DNA from: Nocardia vinacea NBRC 16497
Lineage (GTDB): Bacteria > Actinomycetota > Actinomycetes > Mycobacteriales > Mycobacteriaceae
Length of the DNA stretch: 46,493 bases
Reading direction: 5' to 3'
Assembly: GCF_000308835.1 (NCBI RefSeq)
Contig: NZ_BAGN01000404.1
Span: 1-46,493, forward strand
Shown: positions 21,301 through 27,100 of the stretch, in pieces
How positions within the stretch are numbered: the stretch's first letter is position 1
Layout of the letters: the number at the start of each line of letters is the position of its first letter
The notes under the pieces: model-generated
Told to the model about the DNA's origin: nothing
Database searches by the model: none
Seen by the model: the letters and a program-made list of their open reading frames with translations, nothing else
Made by a program: the position numbers and the translations under genes

Positions 21301-24073
21301 TATCTGGGGTCCCGCGCTGGAAGATGCAGCCGTAACGATCGCGGGACGGCGCGCGTCGGTAGTGCGGTTCGACCCCGCCGATGGCAGCGCTTCGCGCGAC
21401 GCCACCGCTGACCGCGGCGATCTCCCGGCGGCGGTGCGGGATTCGGTCACCGAGCTGACCGTGCGAATGCAGCAACTGCTGGCGCGCGACGGGTTGATCG
21501 TGGTGGTGACCCGCCAGGCGGTGGCGACGCATACCGGAGAGTCTGTGGACTTGTTCGCAGCGGCTGCGTGGGGTTTGCTGCGCACGGCGCAGAGCGAGCA
21601 CGCGGATCGGATTCTGGTCGTCGATGTCGATGACTGGGCCGATTATCGGCGTGCCGTGGCCGTGGCCGTGACCATCGGCGACGAACCCCAACTGGCGGTC
21701 CGGCGCGGGGCGGTGCATGTGCCCCGGTTGAGCCGAGGTATGGGCGACATCGTGGGCGCGAGCGACCTGGTGGGGTCGCCGGCGTGGGCATTGACCCATT
21801 TCGGTAAGGGCACATTGACCGGAGACAACCTCGCTCTGGTCGAGACCCCGGATGAGTTGCGGGCGCTGGAGCCCGGTCAGGTTCGGATCGCGTTGCGTGC
21901 CGCGGGCGTGAACTTCCGTGATGTGCTGATCACCTTGGGCATGGTGTCGGATGCGACTGCCGCATCCCAATCGATCAGCGCGACCATCTGTGTCGAAGGT
22001 GCGGGCGTCGTGCTCGAGGTGGCACCGGATGTGACCGAATTCGCTCCCGGTGACCGGGTTTTCGGATTCACCTCCGGGGCCGGCTCGGTGACGGTGACCG
22101 ATCGGCGACTGATTGCCCGGATGCCGCATGGCTGGTCGTTCGCCCAGGCCGCCGCGGTGCCGGTGGTCTACGCGACCGCCTACTACGGCCTCGTCGATCT
22201 GGCCGGGGCGCAACCGGGTCAGACACTGCTGCTGCACGCGGCCACCGGCGGCGTCGGCCTGGCGACAATCCAACTGGCTCGGCATTTGGGGTTGCGGCTG
22301 TTGCCGACGACGAGTCGACCCAAATGGGACGTGCTGCGCGAGTTGGGATTCGACGACTCCGAGATCGCTGACTCGCGCACCCTGGATTTCGAGCAGAAGT
22401 TCTTCGACGCCACCGACGGTCGCGGCGTGGATATCGTATTGAATTCGCTGACGCTCGAATTCGTGGACGCGTCATTGCGATTGCTACCGAACGGCGGCAA
22501 GTTCATCGAGATGGGTCACCTCGACGAGCGTGACCCGGTGCGGGTGGCCGCTGATCATCCCGGGGTGGATTACCACCACTTCATGCTGCTGGACGTGCCG
22601 CCGGATCGGCTGGGACAGATCCTGCGGACCGTTGTCGAGCTTTTCGAAGCCGAATCGTTGGCGCCTTCGCAGGTCACCGCGTGGGACCTGCGCCAGGCGC
22701 CGGAAGCGTTCCGGCATATGAGTCAGGCTCGGCATATCGGCAAGAACGTACTCACCGTGCCCACCCCGCTGCGGCCCGATGGCACCGTGCTGATCACCGG
22801 CGGCACGGGAGGATTGGGCGCCGTAGTTGCGCGGCAGCTCATCACCGAGCACGGTGTGTGCCGACTGGTCTTGGCTGGTAGGCGTGGCCCCCAGGCCCCC
22901 GGGGCGGCTGAACTGCGCGACGAGCTCGTCGCGCTGGGCGCGGAGGTGGCGGTGGTCGCCTGTGATGCGGCCGATCGAGCCGCGCTGGATGGCGTGCTGG
23001 CCGCGATACCGGCGCAGCATCCGTTGACCGGTGTTGTGCATGCGGCGGGTGTGCTGTCCGACGGCTTGCTGGCGACGATGACGCCGGAGCGGATCGCTGA
23101 GGTGATGCGTCCGAAGGTGGATGCGGCATGGAATCTGCACGAGGCGACCAAAGACCTGGATCTGTCGATGTTCGTGCTGTATTCCTCGATCGCGGGTGTG
23201 ATCGGCAACCCGGGTCAGGCGAACTATGCCGCCGCCAATGTCTTCCTCGATGCGTTGGCGCAGTATCGGCACGTCAACGGTTTGCCCGCGACGTCGATGG
23301 CGTGGGGGTTGTGGGCAGAGAGCACCGGGATGACCGGTGGCCTCGGTGCGGCCGATATCGCCCGGTTGCGCCGGGATGGTTTCCCGCCGCTGGGCATCGA
23401 GGACGGTATGGCGCTGTTCGATGCGGCTGTGGCGGGTGGCCGTGCGGATGTGGCGGCGGTCCGGATCGATCGGTCCGCGCTCGCCGAGGACGGTCGCTCG
23501 ATAATGCGGGGTTTGGTGCGACCCTCGCGTCGCCGCGTGGCAAGTGCGGTTGGCGAGTCTTCGACGTTGGCGGCGTTGGTGGCAGGTCGGTCGCCCGCCG
23601 AGCAGAAACGTGTTGTGCTCGAGGTGATTCGAGCTCAGGCGGCGGCGGTGTTGGGGCATGACGGTATCGCGTCGATCGCGCCGGATATACCGTTCAAGGA
23701 CATCGGTTTCGATTCGCTCAGTGTCATGGAATTCCGCAATCAGTTGATCAAGGCGACCGGTCTGCGGTTGCCCGCGAGGCTGGTATTCGACTATCCCACC
23801 GCGGAAGCGCTGGCCGGCTTCGTATACGAACAGATCTCGCCCGCCGATGACCCCGCGGAACGGATTGCGGCCGAGATCGATTCGCTGACGCGCAGCTGCG
23901 CCACGGCCGAGCTGTCACCCGAGGACCGTTCGGACATGGCACGCAGGTTGACCCTGCTGTTGCGCCAGCTCGAAGACAAGGACGCCGTCGAGATCGACTC
24001 CGGCCGCACCGTCGACAGCCTCGACACCGCGGACGACCGCGAGCTTTTCGACTTCATCGACAACATCAGCTGA
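9317..24073 (+). CDS. Type I polyketide synthase: loading module (KSQ-AT-ACP) plus modules 1 and 2
   Basis: Starts the polyketide and performs two extensions. 4918 residues. KSQ (7-415) has Gln162 in place of the active Cys but keeps His297 and His337, so it should decarboxylate rather than condense. Loading AT (533-883; GHSHGE Ser627, YASH 728-731) predicts methylmalonyl, hence a propionyl starter; ACP Ser971. Module 1: KS (Cys1198), AT (Ser1648, HAFH), DH (His1954, Asp2131), KR (Ser2547, Tyr2560), ACP Ser2725. Module 2: KS (Cys2959), AT (Ser3410, YASH 3511-3514), DH (His3717, Asp3885), ER (4157-4480), KR (Ser4624, Tyr4637), ACP Ser4800, then a C-terminal docking region (4841-4918). There is no N-terminal docking coil, as expected for the first protein. 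The ATG is fixed by an RBS at 9307-9311. It lies in an operon with the flanking PKS genes. Confidence 0.98.
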   Translation: MFEPSQEIAIVGMACRMPGAADLEQFWRLLRDRRDAVGSAPADRPGIEETAGFLSTATEFDADFFGVSPNEARSIDPQQLLALELSWEALEDAGMAATARDARRCGVFVGSTGTDFAEILASQGGQGVSRHSLWGVGRGIIANRISNYFGFSGPSILVDSAQASSLVAVHLACESLRSGESEVALAGGLNLILSPTSGERIEQFGAQSALGACYTFDARADGFVRGEGGGMVVLKPLAQAVADGDRIHAVIRGSAVNTGNERRVLTAPSRDAQAAAIRSALTAAGVEAASVQYVELHGTGTPAGDSVEAAALGETYGGSRAQDVPLAVGSVKTNIGHLEGASGIAGLIKTVLSLTHRELVASLNFETPNPLIPLADLGLRVVTGTESWPVAEVRRAGVSSFGMGGTNAHVIVEEAPAVKSAGDHASVVDGAGVVDGAAVVEGVGGVVPLVMSARSEGGVRAQAARLREWLVRYPELDVVDVAHSLLTTRAQMRWRGSVVGRHRAELLAGLAALADPTAPAMAIEPITGRAEQRRVAFVFPGNGSQWEGMALDLLDSDGAFAESIAECEAALAPYVDWSLTAVLRREADAPALDRVNVVQPVLFAVMVSLARMWCAAGVTPDVVIGHSHGEIAAAYVAGGLSLSDAARVVALRSRALADELAGHGGMASIGLGADAVGARLSAYGDRLSLAAVNGPAQSVISGDVSAVAEFLADCARDGVWARRVPIDYASHSKAIERIRDRLLAELEPIRPQSGSVPFFSTVFADRLDTAELNAEYWYRSEREPIRFADAVTALIADGITGFVEASPHPVLTLGIALTAEAAGAAEGVAVVGSLRRGEGGPQRFMASLARAYCAGLPVDPGALVPGGVRVDLPPYAFQRRNFLAGGPVTGVIDAVVATDDRIPEEPFSTGREQGAAWEDSPLARTLLAAPEYQRDTIVLDIVREHAAAVLGHESAQSIQPDLPFTELGFDSMSGVELQSRLQRATGVPLPASLVFDHPTATAVARLLQARVTGIERDKHRVSRRTATDEPIAIVGIGARFPGGVRSAEDLWDLMTAGRDVIGEFPTDRGWDLDRLFDPDPDKPGTVYTRHGGFLSDAGDFDPGFFGISPREALAMDPQQRLLLETAWEALEDAGIDPMSLRGSDTSVFAGACASGYSRRVTGDLEGYRLTGTSHSVISGRVAYVFGLEGPAVTVDTACSSSLVALHLACQALRQGDSSLVLAGGVTVAASPYLFVDFSRQRGLSPDGRCKAFSADADGVGWSEGSGIVVLERLSDARRLGHNVLAVIRGSAVNQDGASNGLTAPNGPSQERVIAQALANAGISAVDVDVVEAHGTGTTLGDPIEAQALIAAYGQDRGDREPVRIGSLKSNIGHTVAAAGVAGVIKLVQAMRHEWLPRTLHAETPSPHVDWAAGAVRLLTEAEPWPAGDRVRRAGVSSFGISGTNAHLIVEEAPAAPVAAAEDDIEIPLPLIPLLVSGKGEAGLRAQAARLQAWLSQRSQIDIADAAYSLATSRAQLDSRSVVLGRDRDEVLERLADLAESGTGTGVIAGVVGSGQTAFLFTGQGAQRIGMGAGLYEAFPVFADALDSVCAQFDPVLERSLADIMFGGTDATVLDRTEFTQPALFAFEVALYRLLESFGVTADVLIGHSIGEVAAAYLAGLWSLEDACRLVAARGRLMGALPEGGAMLAIAASETEVLDVVARYPDRVSVAAVNAPEALVISGDEEAVAEIETLFVGRGRKTSRLRVSHAFHSHRMEPMLAEFESVAKELTYHRLRLPVVSNVSGLLAGDEVLEPAYWVRHVRAAVRFAPGIETLIASGVRRFLEVGPDAVLTALTRHSLEEGTESVVAAAARRDHEEPQQFLTMLARAHTSGVRVDWTPLFRHRAIRRVPLPTYAFQHQRYWLADVAGTRDVRMSGLDGTEHPLLGAAVWLPDSDGVVLTGRVSLSSHPWLADHVIGGSVLVPGTAFVELALHVGALVDSRRLAELVVTTPLIVPPTGAVELRVMVAGPDDVGARPVSVYSRPQQDGESDRAQWVRHATGTLVAHAPSSPNWHTQSWPPVGALPITLEDAYAELAERGYHYGPAFRGLTALWRQDGAVFAELELPEQARSADHSSGHASADRFGVHPALLDAVLHAMLLGGLADSAAAGEILVPYSWENIDIHAVGATSVRVRLAPAEPEPGNRRIMLSLTDSHGGPVVEVAAVTLRPIAIGAIGARSAEQAGLYRVRWESTRLDSADSSTPAMAALSGATVTGIDATFGSVSDVAAAEYAPNTVVWRAPTHSTDDPAAVEPSIVRAGVHATLAMLRSWLAEERVSDVRLVVVTRGGAGLVGETAQLAAASVWGLVRSAQSEHPERFVLVDEDPAEPLSAEAIAAVLRSGEPQVAVRAGEMLVPRLTRASASAETVPVALADVTVLITGGTGGLGALFARHLIAEHGVRRLVLTSRRGLEAPGSAALVAELAQAGADVQVVACDVTDRDAVRNLLDSIDPDGGLAVVHTAGVLDDGTVESLTAEQVDRVLAPKVDGAWHLHELTRDRDVSAFVVFSSIAGVVGSAGQSNYAAANGFLDGLVQQRRATGLAATSLAWGPWNQGSGMTGELDRSAVARWERMGLGQLDDAEGVRLFDEALARSDAHHAPIRFDASVMRRGSDAAAVPAVLRGFVRRAPRPAQSAASSLGARLVGVPEARRGELVLAVVREHAAAVLGHASPGMIDVETPFNEMGFDSLGGVEFRNRLAKATGVRLPSTLVFDYPTPAAVAKFVQSRVEPKAVGEAPDMGRGKKPVRADEPIAIVGMACRYPGGVASPEQLWDLVLSGTDAISEFPSDRGWDLERLFDPDPERSGTSYIREGGFLRDAADFDAGFFGIGPREASAMDPQQRLLLEVSWEALEHAGIDPVSLRGSDTGVYTGVMYQDYATVTGKAGPEVEGYAVTGVMGSVASGRVSYALGLEGPAVTVDTACSSSLVALHTACRALRQGESSLALVGGATVMATPMVFVEFSRQRGLARDARCKSFSAAADGITWAEGAAMLVVERLSDAQRLGHNVLAVVRGSAVNQDGASNGLTAPNGPSQERVIMAALADAGLTPSDVDAVEAHGTGTPLGDPIEANALLATYGQDRPQPLLLGSLKSNIGHSQAAAGVGGVIKMVQALRHEMLPKTLHVDEPSPHVDWSVGAVELLTQARPWQRNGRIRRAGVSSFGISGTNAHVILEEAPAVAGGSGSRPDSMPTSTWVLSGQSQEGLREQAVRLGVWLGSHMEANPADIAHSLLRHRARLEWRGAVVGRGLADLKAGLAWLAESAPQSVNDGDSVVSGRAVSRRVAFVFPGQGSQWLGMGAELLAAGGVFADAIAECEAALAPFVDWSLTAVLRGKPGAASLERVDVVQPVLFAMMVSLARVWRASGVEPAAVLGHSQGEIAAAVVAGGLSLSDGARVVALRSQVVAQELAGDGGMASVRLDTDAVARRLSGFGDRISVAAVNGPGQTVVSGEESALDEFLTVCEADGVWVRRIPVDYASHSKAVESIRDRVLAELAAVVPVSGSVPFFSTVFADYVDTGMLDAGYWYRGLRERVLFAESVEVLARAGVNAFIEVSPHPVLTVGVASTTESLGLADRVAVFGTLKRDRGGPEQVAAALAQAHCVGVEVSPAALAPLAARVALPTYAFQHRRYWLQPSGTPDVSQSGMDEAGHPLLGAMLRLPDSPDVVFTGRLSPTSHPWLADHAVAGVALLPGAALVELALHVGTLLGYPRVAELVLEAPLPVPTAGAVELRVMAGGPDDTGARPVSVYSRAHGADESEQWVRHAVGSVTTEADAPPVDPGMTSWPPTGATALPVEGAYVDLAERGYEYGPVFQGLTALWRRDDEVFAEVALPEQARPHSAEFGLHPALLDAALHAILQGELFPATGPGAVAVPFSWENVELYATGATSLRVRAVRSGGDRITLTVADAAGMAVAEVAALTLRQLSIDTLLGSARRRNDGIGYRVEWVALPAPEDVLSEADIWGPALEDAAVTIAGRRASVVRFDPADGSASRDATADRGDLPAAVRDSVTELTVRMQQLLARDGLIVVVTRQAVATHTGESVDLFAAAAWGLLRTAQSEHADRILVVDVDDWADYRRAVAVAVTIGDEPQLAVRRGAVHVPRLSRGMGDIVGASDLVGSPAWALTHFGKGTLTGDNLALVETPDELRALEPGQVRIALRAAGVNFRDVLITLGMVSDATAASQSISATICVEGAGVVLEVAPDVTEFAPGDRVFGFTSGAGSVTVTDRRLIARMPHGWSFAQAAAVPVVYATAYYGLVDLAGAQPGQTLLLHAATGGVGLATIQLARHLGLRLLPTTSRPKWDVLRELGFDDSEIADSRTLDFEQKFFDATDGRGVDIVLNSLTLEFVDASLRLLPNGGKFIEMGHLDERDPVRVAADHPGVDYHHFMLLDVPPDRLGQILRTVVELFEAESLAPSQVTAWDLRQAPEAFRHMSQARHIGKNVLTVPTPLRPDGTVLITGGTGGLGAVVARQLITEHGVCRLVLAGRRGPQAPGAAELRDELVALGAEVAVVACDAADRAALDGVLAAIPAQHPLTGVVHAAGVLSDGLLATMTPERIAEVMRPKVDAAWNLHEATKDLDLSMFVLYSSIAGVIGNPGQANYAAANVFLDALAQYRHVNGLPATSMAWGLWAESTGMTGGLGAADIARLRRDGFPPLGIEDGMALFDAAVAGGRADVAAVRIDRSALAEDGRSIMRGLVRPSRRRVASAVGESSTLAALVAGRSPAEQKRVVLEVIRAQAAAVLGHDGIASIAPDIPFKDIGFDSLSVMEFRNQLIKATGLRLPARLVFDYPTAEALAGFVYEQISPADDPAERIAAEIDSLTRSCATAELSPEDRSDMARRLTLLLRQLEDKDAVEIDSGRTVDSLDTADDRELFDFIDNIS
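9335..12355 (+). other. PKS loading module: KSQ-AT(methylmalonyl)-ACP
   Basis: The KS active site reads SAQASS, with a CAG (Gln) codon at 9800-9802 instead of Cys, the hallmark of KSQ decarboxylating loading domains. The AT has YASH (11498-11509) and GHSHGE, indicating methylmalonyl-CoA; decarboxylation then gives propionyl. The AT oxyanion loop reads GNGSQ rather than GQGSQ, a variant I recall from other actinomycete ATs. The ACP serine is at 12227-12229. The KSQ-AT linker carries a short tandem repeat (10595-10648). Confidence 0.95.
10595..10648 (+). repeat. Three tandem 18-bp imperfect repeats in the KSQ-AT linker
   Basis: Three in-frame 18-base units begin at 10595, 10613 and 10631. The first two differ at one position (GTGGTGGACGGCGCTGGC versus a CT ending); the third is more diverged. 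They encode VVDGAG, VVDGAA and VVEGVG. The unit length is a multiple of three, so copy-number change by slippage would keep frame. It lies in a flexible interdomain linker. Confidence 0.85.
12398..17620 (+). other. PKS module 1: KS-AT(malonyl)-DH-KR-ACP
   Basis: KS Cys codon at 12908-12910. AT with GHSIGE and HAFH (14558-14569), so malonyl. DH with the HxxxGxxxxP His at 15176-15178 and Asp at 15707-15709. KR with TGGTGGLG, LDD (B-type), Ser 16955-16957 and Tyr 16994-16996. ACP serine at 17489-17491 in an MGFDSL motif. Expected output is a trans-pent-2-enoyl-type chain from the propionyl starter. The DH is closely related to the DH of the terminal module. Confidence 0.94.
17672..23830 (+). other. 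PKS module 2: KS-AT(methylmalonyl)-DH-ER-KR-ACP
   Basis: KS Cys codon at 18191-18193; like the module 5 KS it reads FFGIGPREA where the other condensing KSs have FFGISPREA. AT has GHSQGE and YASH (19847-19858), so methylmalonyl. DH His 20465-20467 and Asp 20969-20971. ER spans about 21785-22767 with NADPH motif HAATGGVG (22235 onward). The usual loop Tyr is Val (21944-21946) and the loop is about 7 residues longer than in module 3. KR has LSD (B-type), Ser 23186-23188 and Tyr 23225-23227. ACP serine 23714-23716. Expected result: a fully reduced, methyl-branched two-carbon extension. Confidence 0.94.
23839..24070 (+). other. C-terminal docking region of the loading/module 1-2 protein
   Basis: After the last ACP there are about 77 residues rich in helix formers and charged residues, ending in RELFDFIDNIS. 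This is the layout of class 1 PKS C-terminal docking domains (dimerising helices plus a final recognition helix). It is clearly homologous to the tail of the next protein, which ends SELFAFIDHLS. Its partner is expected to be the N-terminal coil encoded at 24101-24196. Confidence 0.85.
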
Positions 24074-24087
24074 GCTGACGCATTTCT

Positions 24088-24196
24088 AGGAGCCCCACCG
24101 ATGGCCGACAACGACGAGCTGCGGCAATACCTCAAGAAGACCGCGAAAGAGCTGTATGAGACCAAACAACAACTGCGCGAGCTCACCGAACGGTCG
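24088..24196 (+). repeat. Duplicated start unit, copy 1: RBS, start codon and N-terminal docking coil
   Basis: AGGAG at 24088-24092 lies 8 bases before ATG 24101. It is followed by about 32 codons of a charged coiled coil beginning MADNDELR. The same unit recurs at 30656-30765 with 28 of 32 residues identical and nearly the same RBS-to-start spacer, so one copy was derived from the other. Confidence 0.9.
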
Positions 24197-27100
24197 ACCG
24201 AGCCCATCGCCATTGTCGGCATGTCCTGTCGCTACCCCGGCGGCGTGCGGTCACCTGAGGATTTGTGGCGCGTAACCGCGGACGGGGTGGACGCGGTCGG
24301 GGACTTTCCCACCGACCGAGGATGGGATCTGCAACGGCTGTACAACCAGGATCCGGACGTAGCGGGCACGGTTTATACCCGTGAAGGCGGATATCTCGAC
24401 TCCATCGGCGACTTCGATGCCGCATTTTTCGGGATCAGCCCACGTGAAGCCGCGGCAATGGACCCGCAGCAGCGCCTGATGCTCGAGGTGTCCTGGGAAG
24501 CGTTGGAGCATGCCGGTATCGACCCGGTATCGCTGCGCGGCACCGGCACCGGCGTCTTCGCCGGTGTCATCCACCAGAACTACGGTCCCCGCATCGGCTC
24601 CCCGACGACCACCGGCGAGACGGAAGGCCACGCCTACTTCGGTGTCGCGAACAGTGTGCTGTCCGGTCGGATCGCCTACACCTTCGGCTTCAAAGGTCCA
24701 GCGATTTCGGTCGATACCGCGTGCTCGTCGTCACTGGTGGCCATGCACCTCGCGTGCCAGGCGCTGCGCAACGGCGACGCCACACTGGCCCTGGCGGGTG
24801 GCGTCACGGTGATGTCGGATCCGTCCCTGCTGATCTCGTTCGCGCGGCAGCGGGGGCTGTCCCCCGACGCACGCTGTAAGGCGTTCGCGGCGGCTGCCGA
24901 CGGCACCGGCTTCTCCGAAGGTGTCGGGATGCTGGTGCTGGAGCGGTTGTCGGATGCCCGGCGGCTCGGTCACACCGTCTTGGCGGTGGTGCGCGGAAGC
25001 GCTGTGAATCAGGACGGCGCGAGCAACGGCTTGACCGCGCCGAACGGTCTGTCACAGGAACGAGTCGTCGCGCAGGCATTGGCCAATGCCGGTCTGGCCG
25101 CCTCGGATGTCGACGCGGTGGAGGCGCACGGCACAGGCACGAAGTTGGGGGATCCGATCGAAGCGTCGGCACTGATCAATGTCTACGGGGAGGGGCGGGA
25201 GAGCGGACCGTTGCGCTTGGGTTCGCTGAAGTCGAATATCGGGCACACTCAGGCCGCCGCGGGGGTGGGCGGGGTGATCAAGATGGTGCAGGCGATGCGG
25301 CACGAGATGTTGCCGAAGACGTTGCATGTGGATGCGCCGTCGCCGCATGTGGATTGGTCCGCGGGCACCGTACGGCTGCTGCAGAACAGCGAACCGTGGC
25401 CCGCGGGGAAGCGGGTGCGTCGGGCCGGTGTGTCGTCGTTCGGGGCCAGTGGCACCAATGCCCACCTCATTTTGGAGGAGGCGCCCGTCGATCCGGTCGC
25501 CGCTCAGGCGGGCGGTGATGTCGAGGGGGTGACGATTGCGGAGTCCATCGCATCCTATGTTGTTCCGTTGGTGATTTCGGCAAAGTCCGAGGATGCGCTG
25601 CGGGCGCAGGCGGGTCGGTTGCGGCAGTGGTTGATCGGTGATCCCGATGCCGATATATGGGATGTGGCGCATTCTTTGACAACATCGCGGGCGCTGTTGG
25701 ACTGGCGCGGCGTGGTCGTGGGACGCGACCGCCGTGAACTATTGGCCGGTCTGGCCGAGTTGGCGGCGGGTGCGCCGAACACCATCGAGTCGAGAGCGAA
25801 TTCGGGGCAGACGGCATTCTTGTTCACCGGTCAGGGCGCACAGCGGGTCGGTATGGGTGCCGACCTGTATCGCGCTTTTCCGGTATTCGCGGCGTCCTTG
25901 GACGAGGTGTGCACGGAGTTCGACCCGCTGCTGGGTCGTTCGCTGAAAGATCTGATGTTCGCCGATCCCGACGGCGTATTGGATCGGACCGAGTTCACCC
26001 AACCCGCGTTGTTCGCATTCGAGGTCGCGTTGTTCCGGTTGGTCGAATCGTTCGGTGTGACACCGGATGTGTTGATCGGGCATTCGATCGGTGAGCTGGC
26101 GGCCGCGTATGTGGCGGGGGTGTGGTCGCTCGTGGATGCATGCGTGTTGGTGGCGGCGCGTGGCCGGTTGATGGGAGCGCTGCCCGTGGGGGGCGCGATG
26201 CTCGCTGTGGCGATCGGGGAAGAGCGGGCGGTCCAGATCGTCGCTGACTTCGGTGGTCGGGTATCGGTGGCGGCGGTGAATGGTCCGTTCTCGACGGTGT
26301 TGTCGGGAAATGTGGACGCCATCGCGGAGATCGAGCGGCAGCTCGGCGCGATTGGTGTCAAGACGAATCGGTTGCGGGTCAGTCATGCGTTCCATTCGGC
26401 GTTGATGGATCCGATGTTGGCCGAGTTCCGGTCGGTGGCCGAGAGCATCAGCTACCGGTCGCCGAGTCTGCCGGTCGTGTCGAACGAGTCGGGTGTGCCT
26501 GCCGGGGATGCGGTGCGGGAACCGGAGTACTGGGTGCGGCAGGTGCGGGGGTGTGTGCGGTTCGCGCCGGGTGTGGCTGCGCTGGCGGCGGCGGGTGTGC
26601 GGCGTTTTGTGGAGGTTGGTCCGGATGCGGTGCTGGCGGCGATGACTCGCGAGTGCCTTGCCGAGGTTCCCGATGCCGAGGCCGAGTCGATGGTGATCGC
26701 GACCGCGCGCCGCGCGACCGACGAGCCGATCCAATTCGTCTCCGCGCTGGCGCAGGCCGCGGTCGCCGGGATGGAGGTGGACTGGGCGCCGTTGTTCGCG
26801 GGCCGCTCCGCCGTCCGGGTGGACCTGCCGACCTATGCGTTCCAGCATCAGCGGTATTGGTTGCGCCCGGCCGGCGGCCACGATATTCGGCAGTCCGGTC
26901 TCGATGATGCGGGTTATCCGCTGCTGGGCGCGATGGTGCGACTGCCGGATTCATCCGAGGCGGTATTCACCGGCATGTTGTCGCGAACGGAGCAGCCCTG
27001 GCTGGGTGACCACGTCATCGGCGGTGTCGCGTTGCTGCCCGGGGCCGCCCTGATGGACCTGGTGTTACATGTCGGCACGATGGTTGACTGCCCGCAGGTA

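Noticed and set aside
19796..22285. Long minus-strand open frame of 829 codons opposite modules 2 of the PKS
   Set aside because: It is antisense to well-conserved KS/AT/DH/ER coding sequence, contains only Arg/His/Gln-rich low-information protein, and is explained by high GC bias.
26915..26917. HPLL to YPLL at the start of the module 3 DH as a sign of an inactive DH
   Set aside because: This histidine is not the catalytic one; the HxxxGxxxxP His and DxxxH Asp of this DH are intact.
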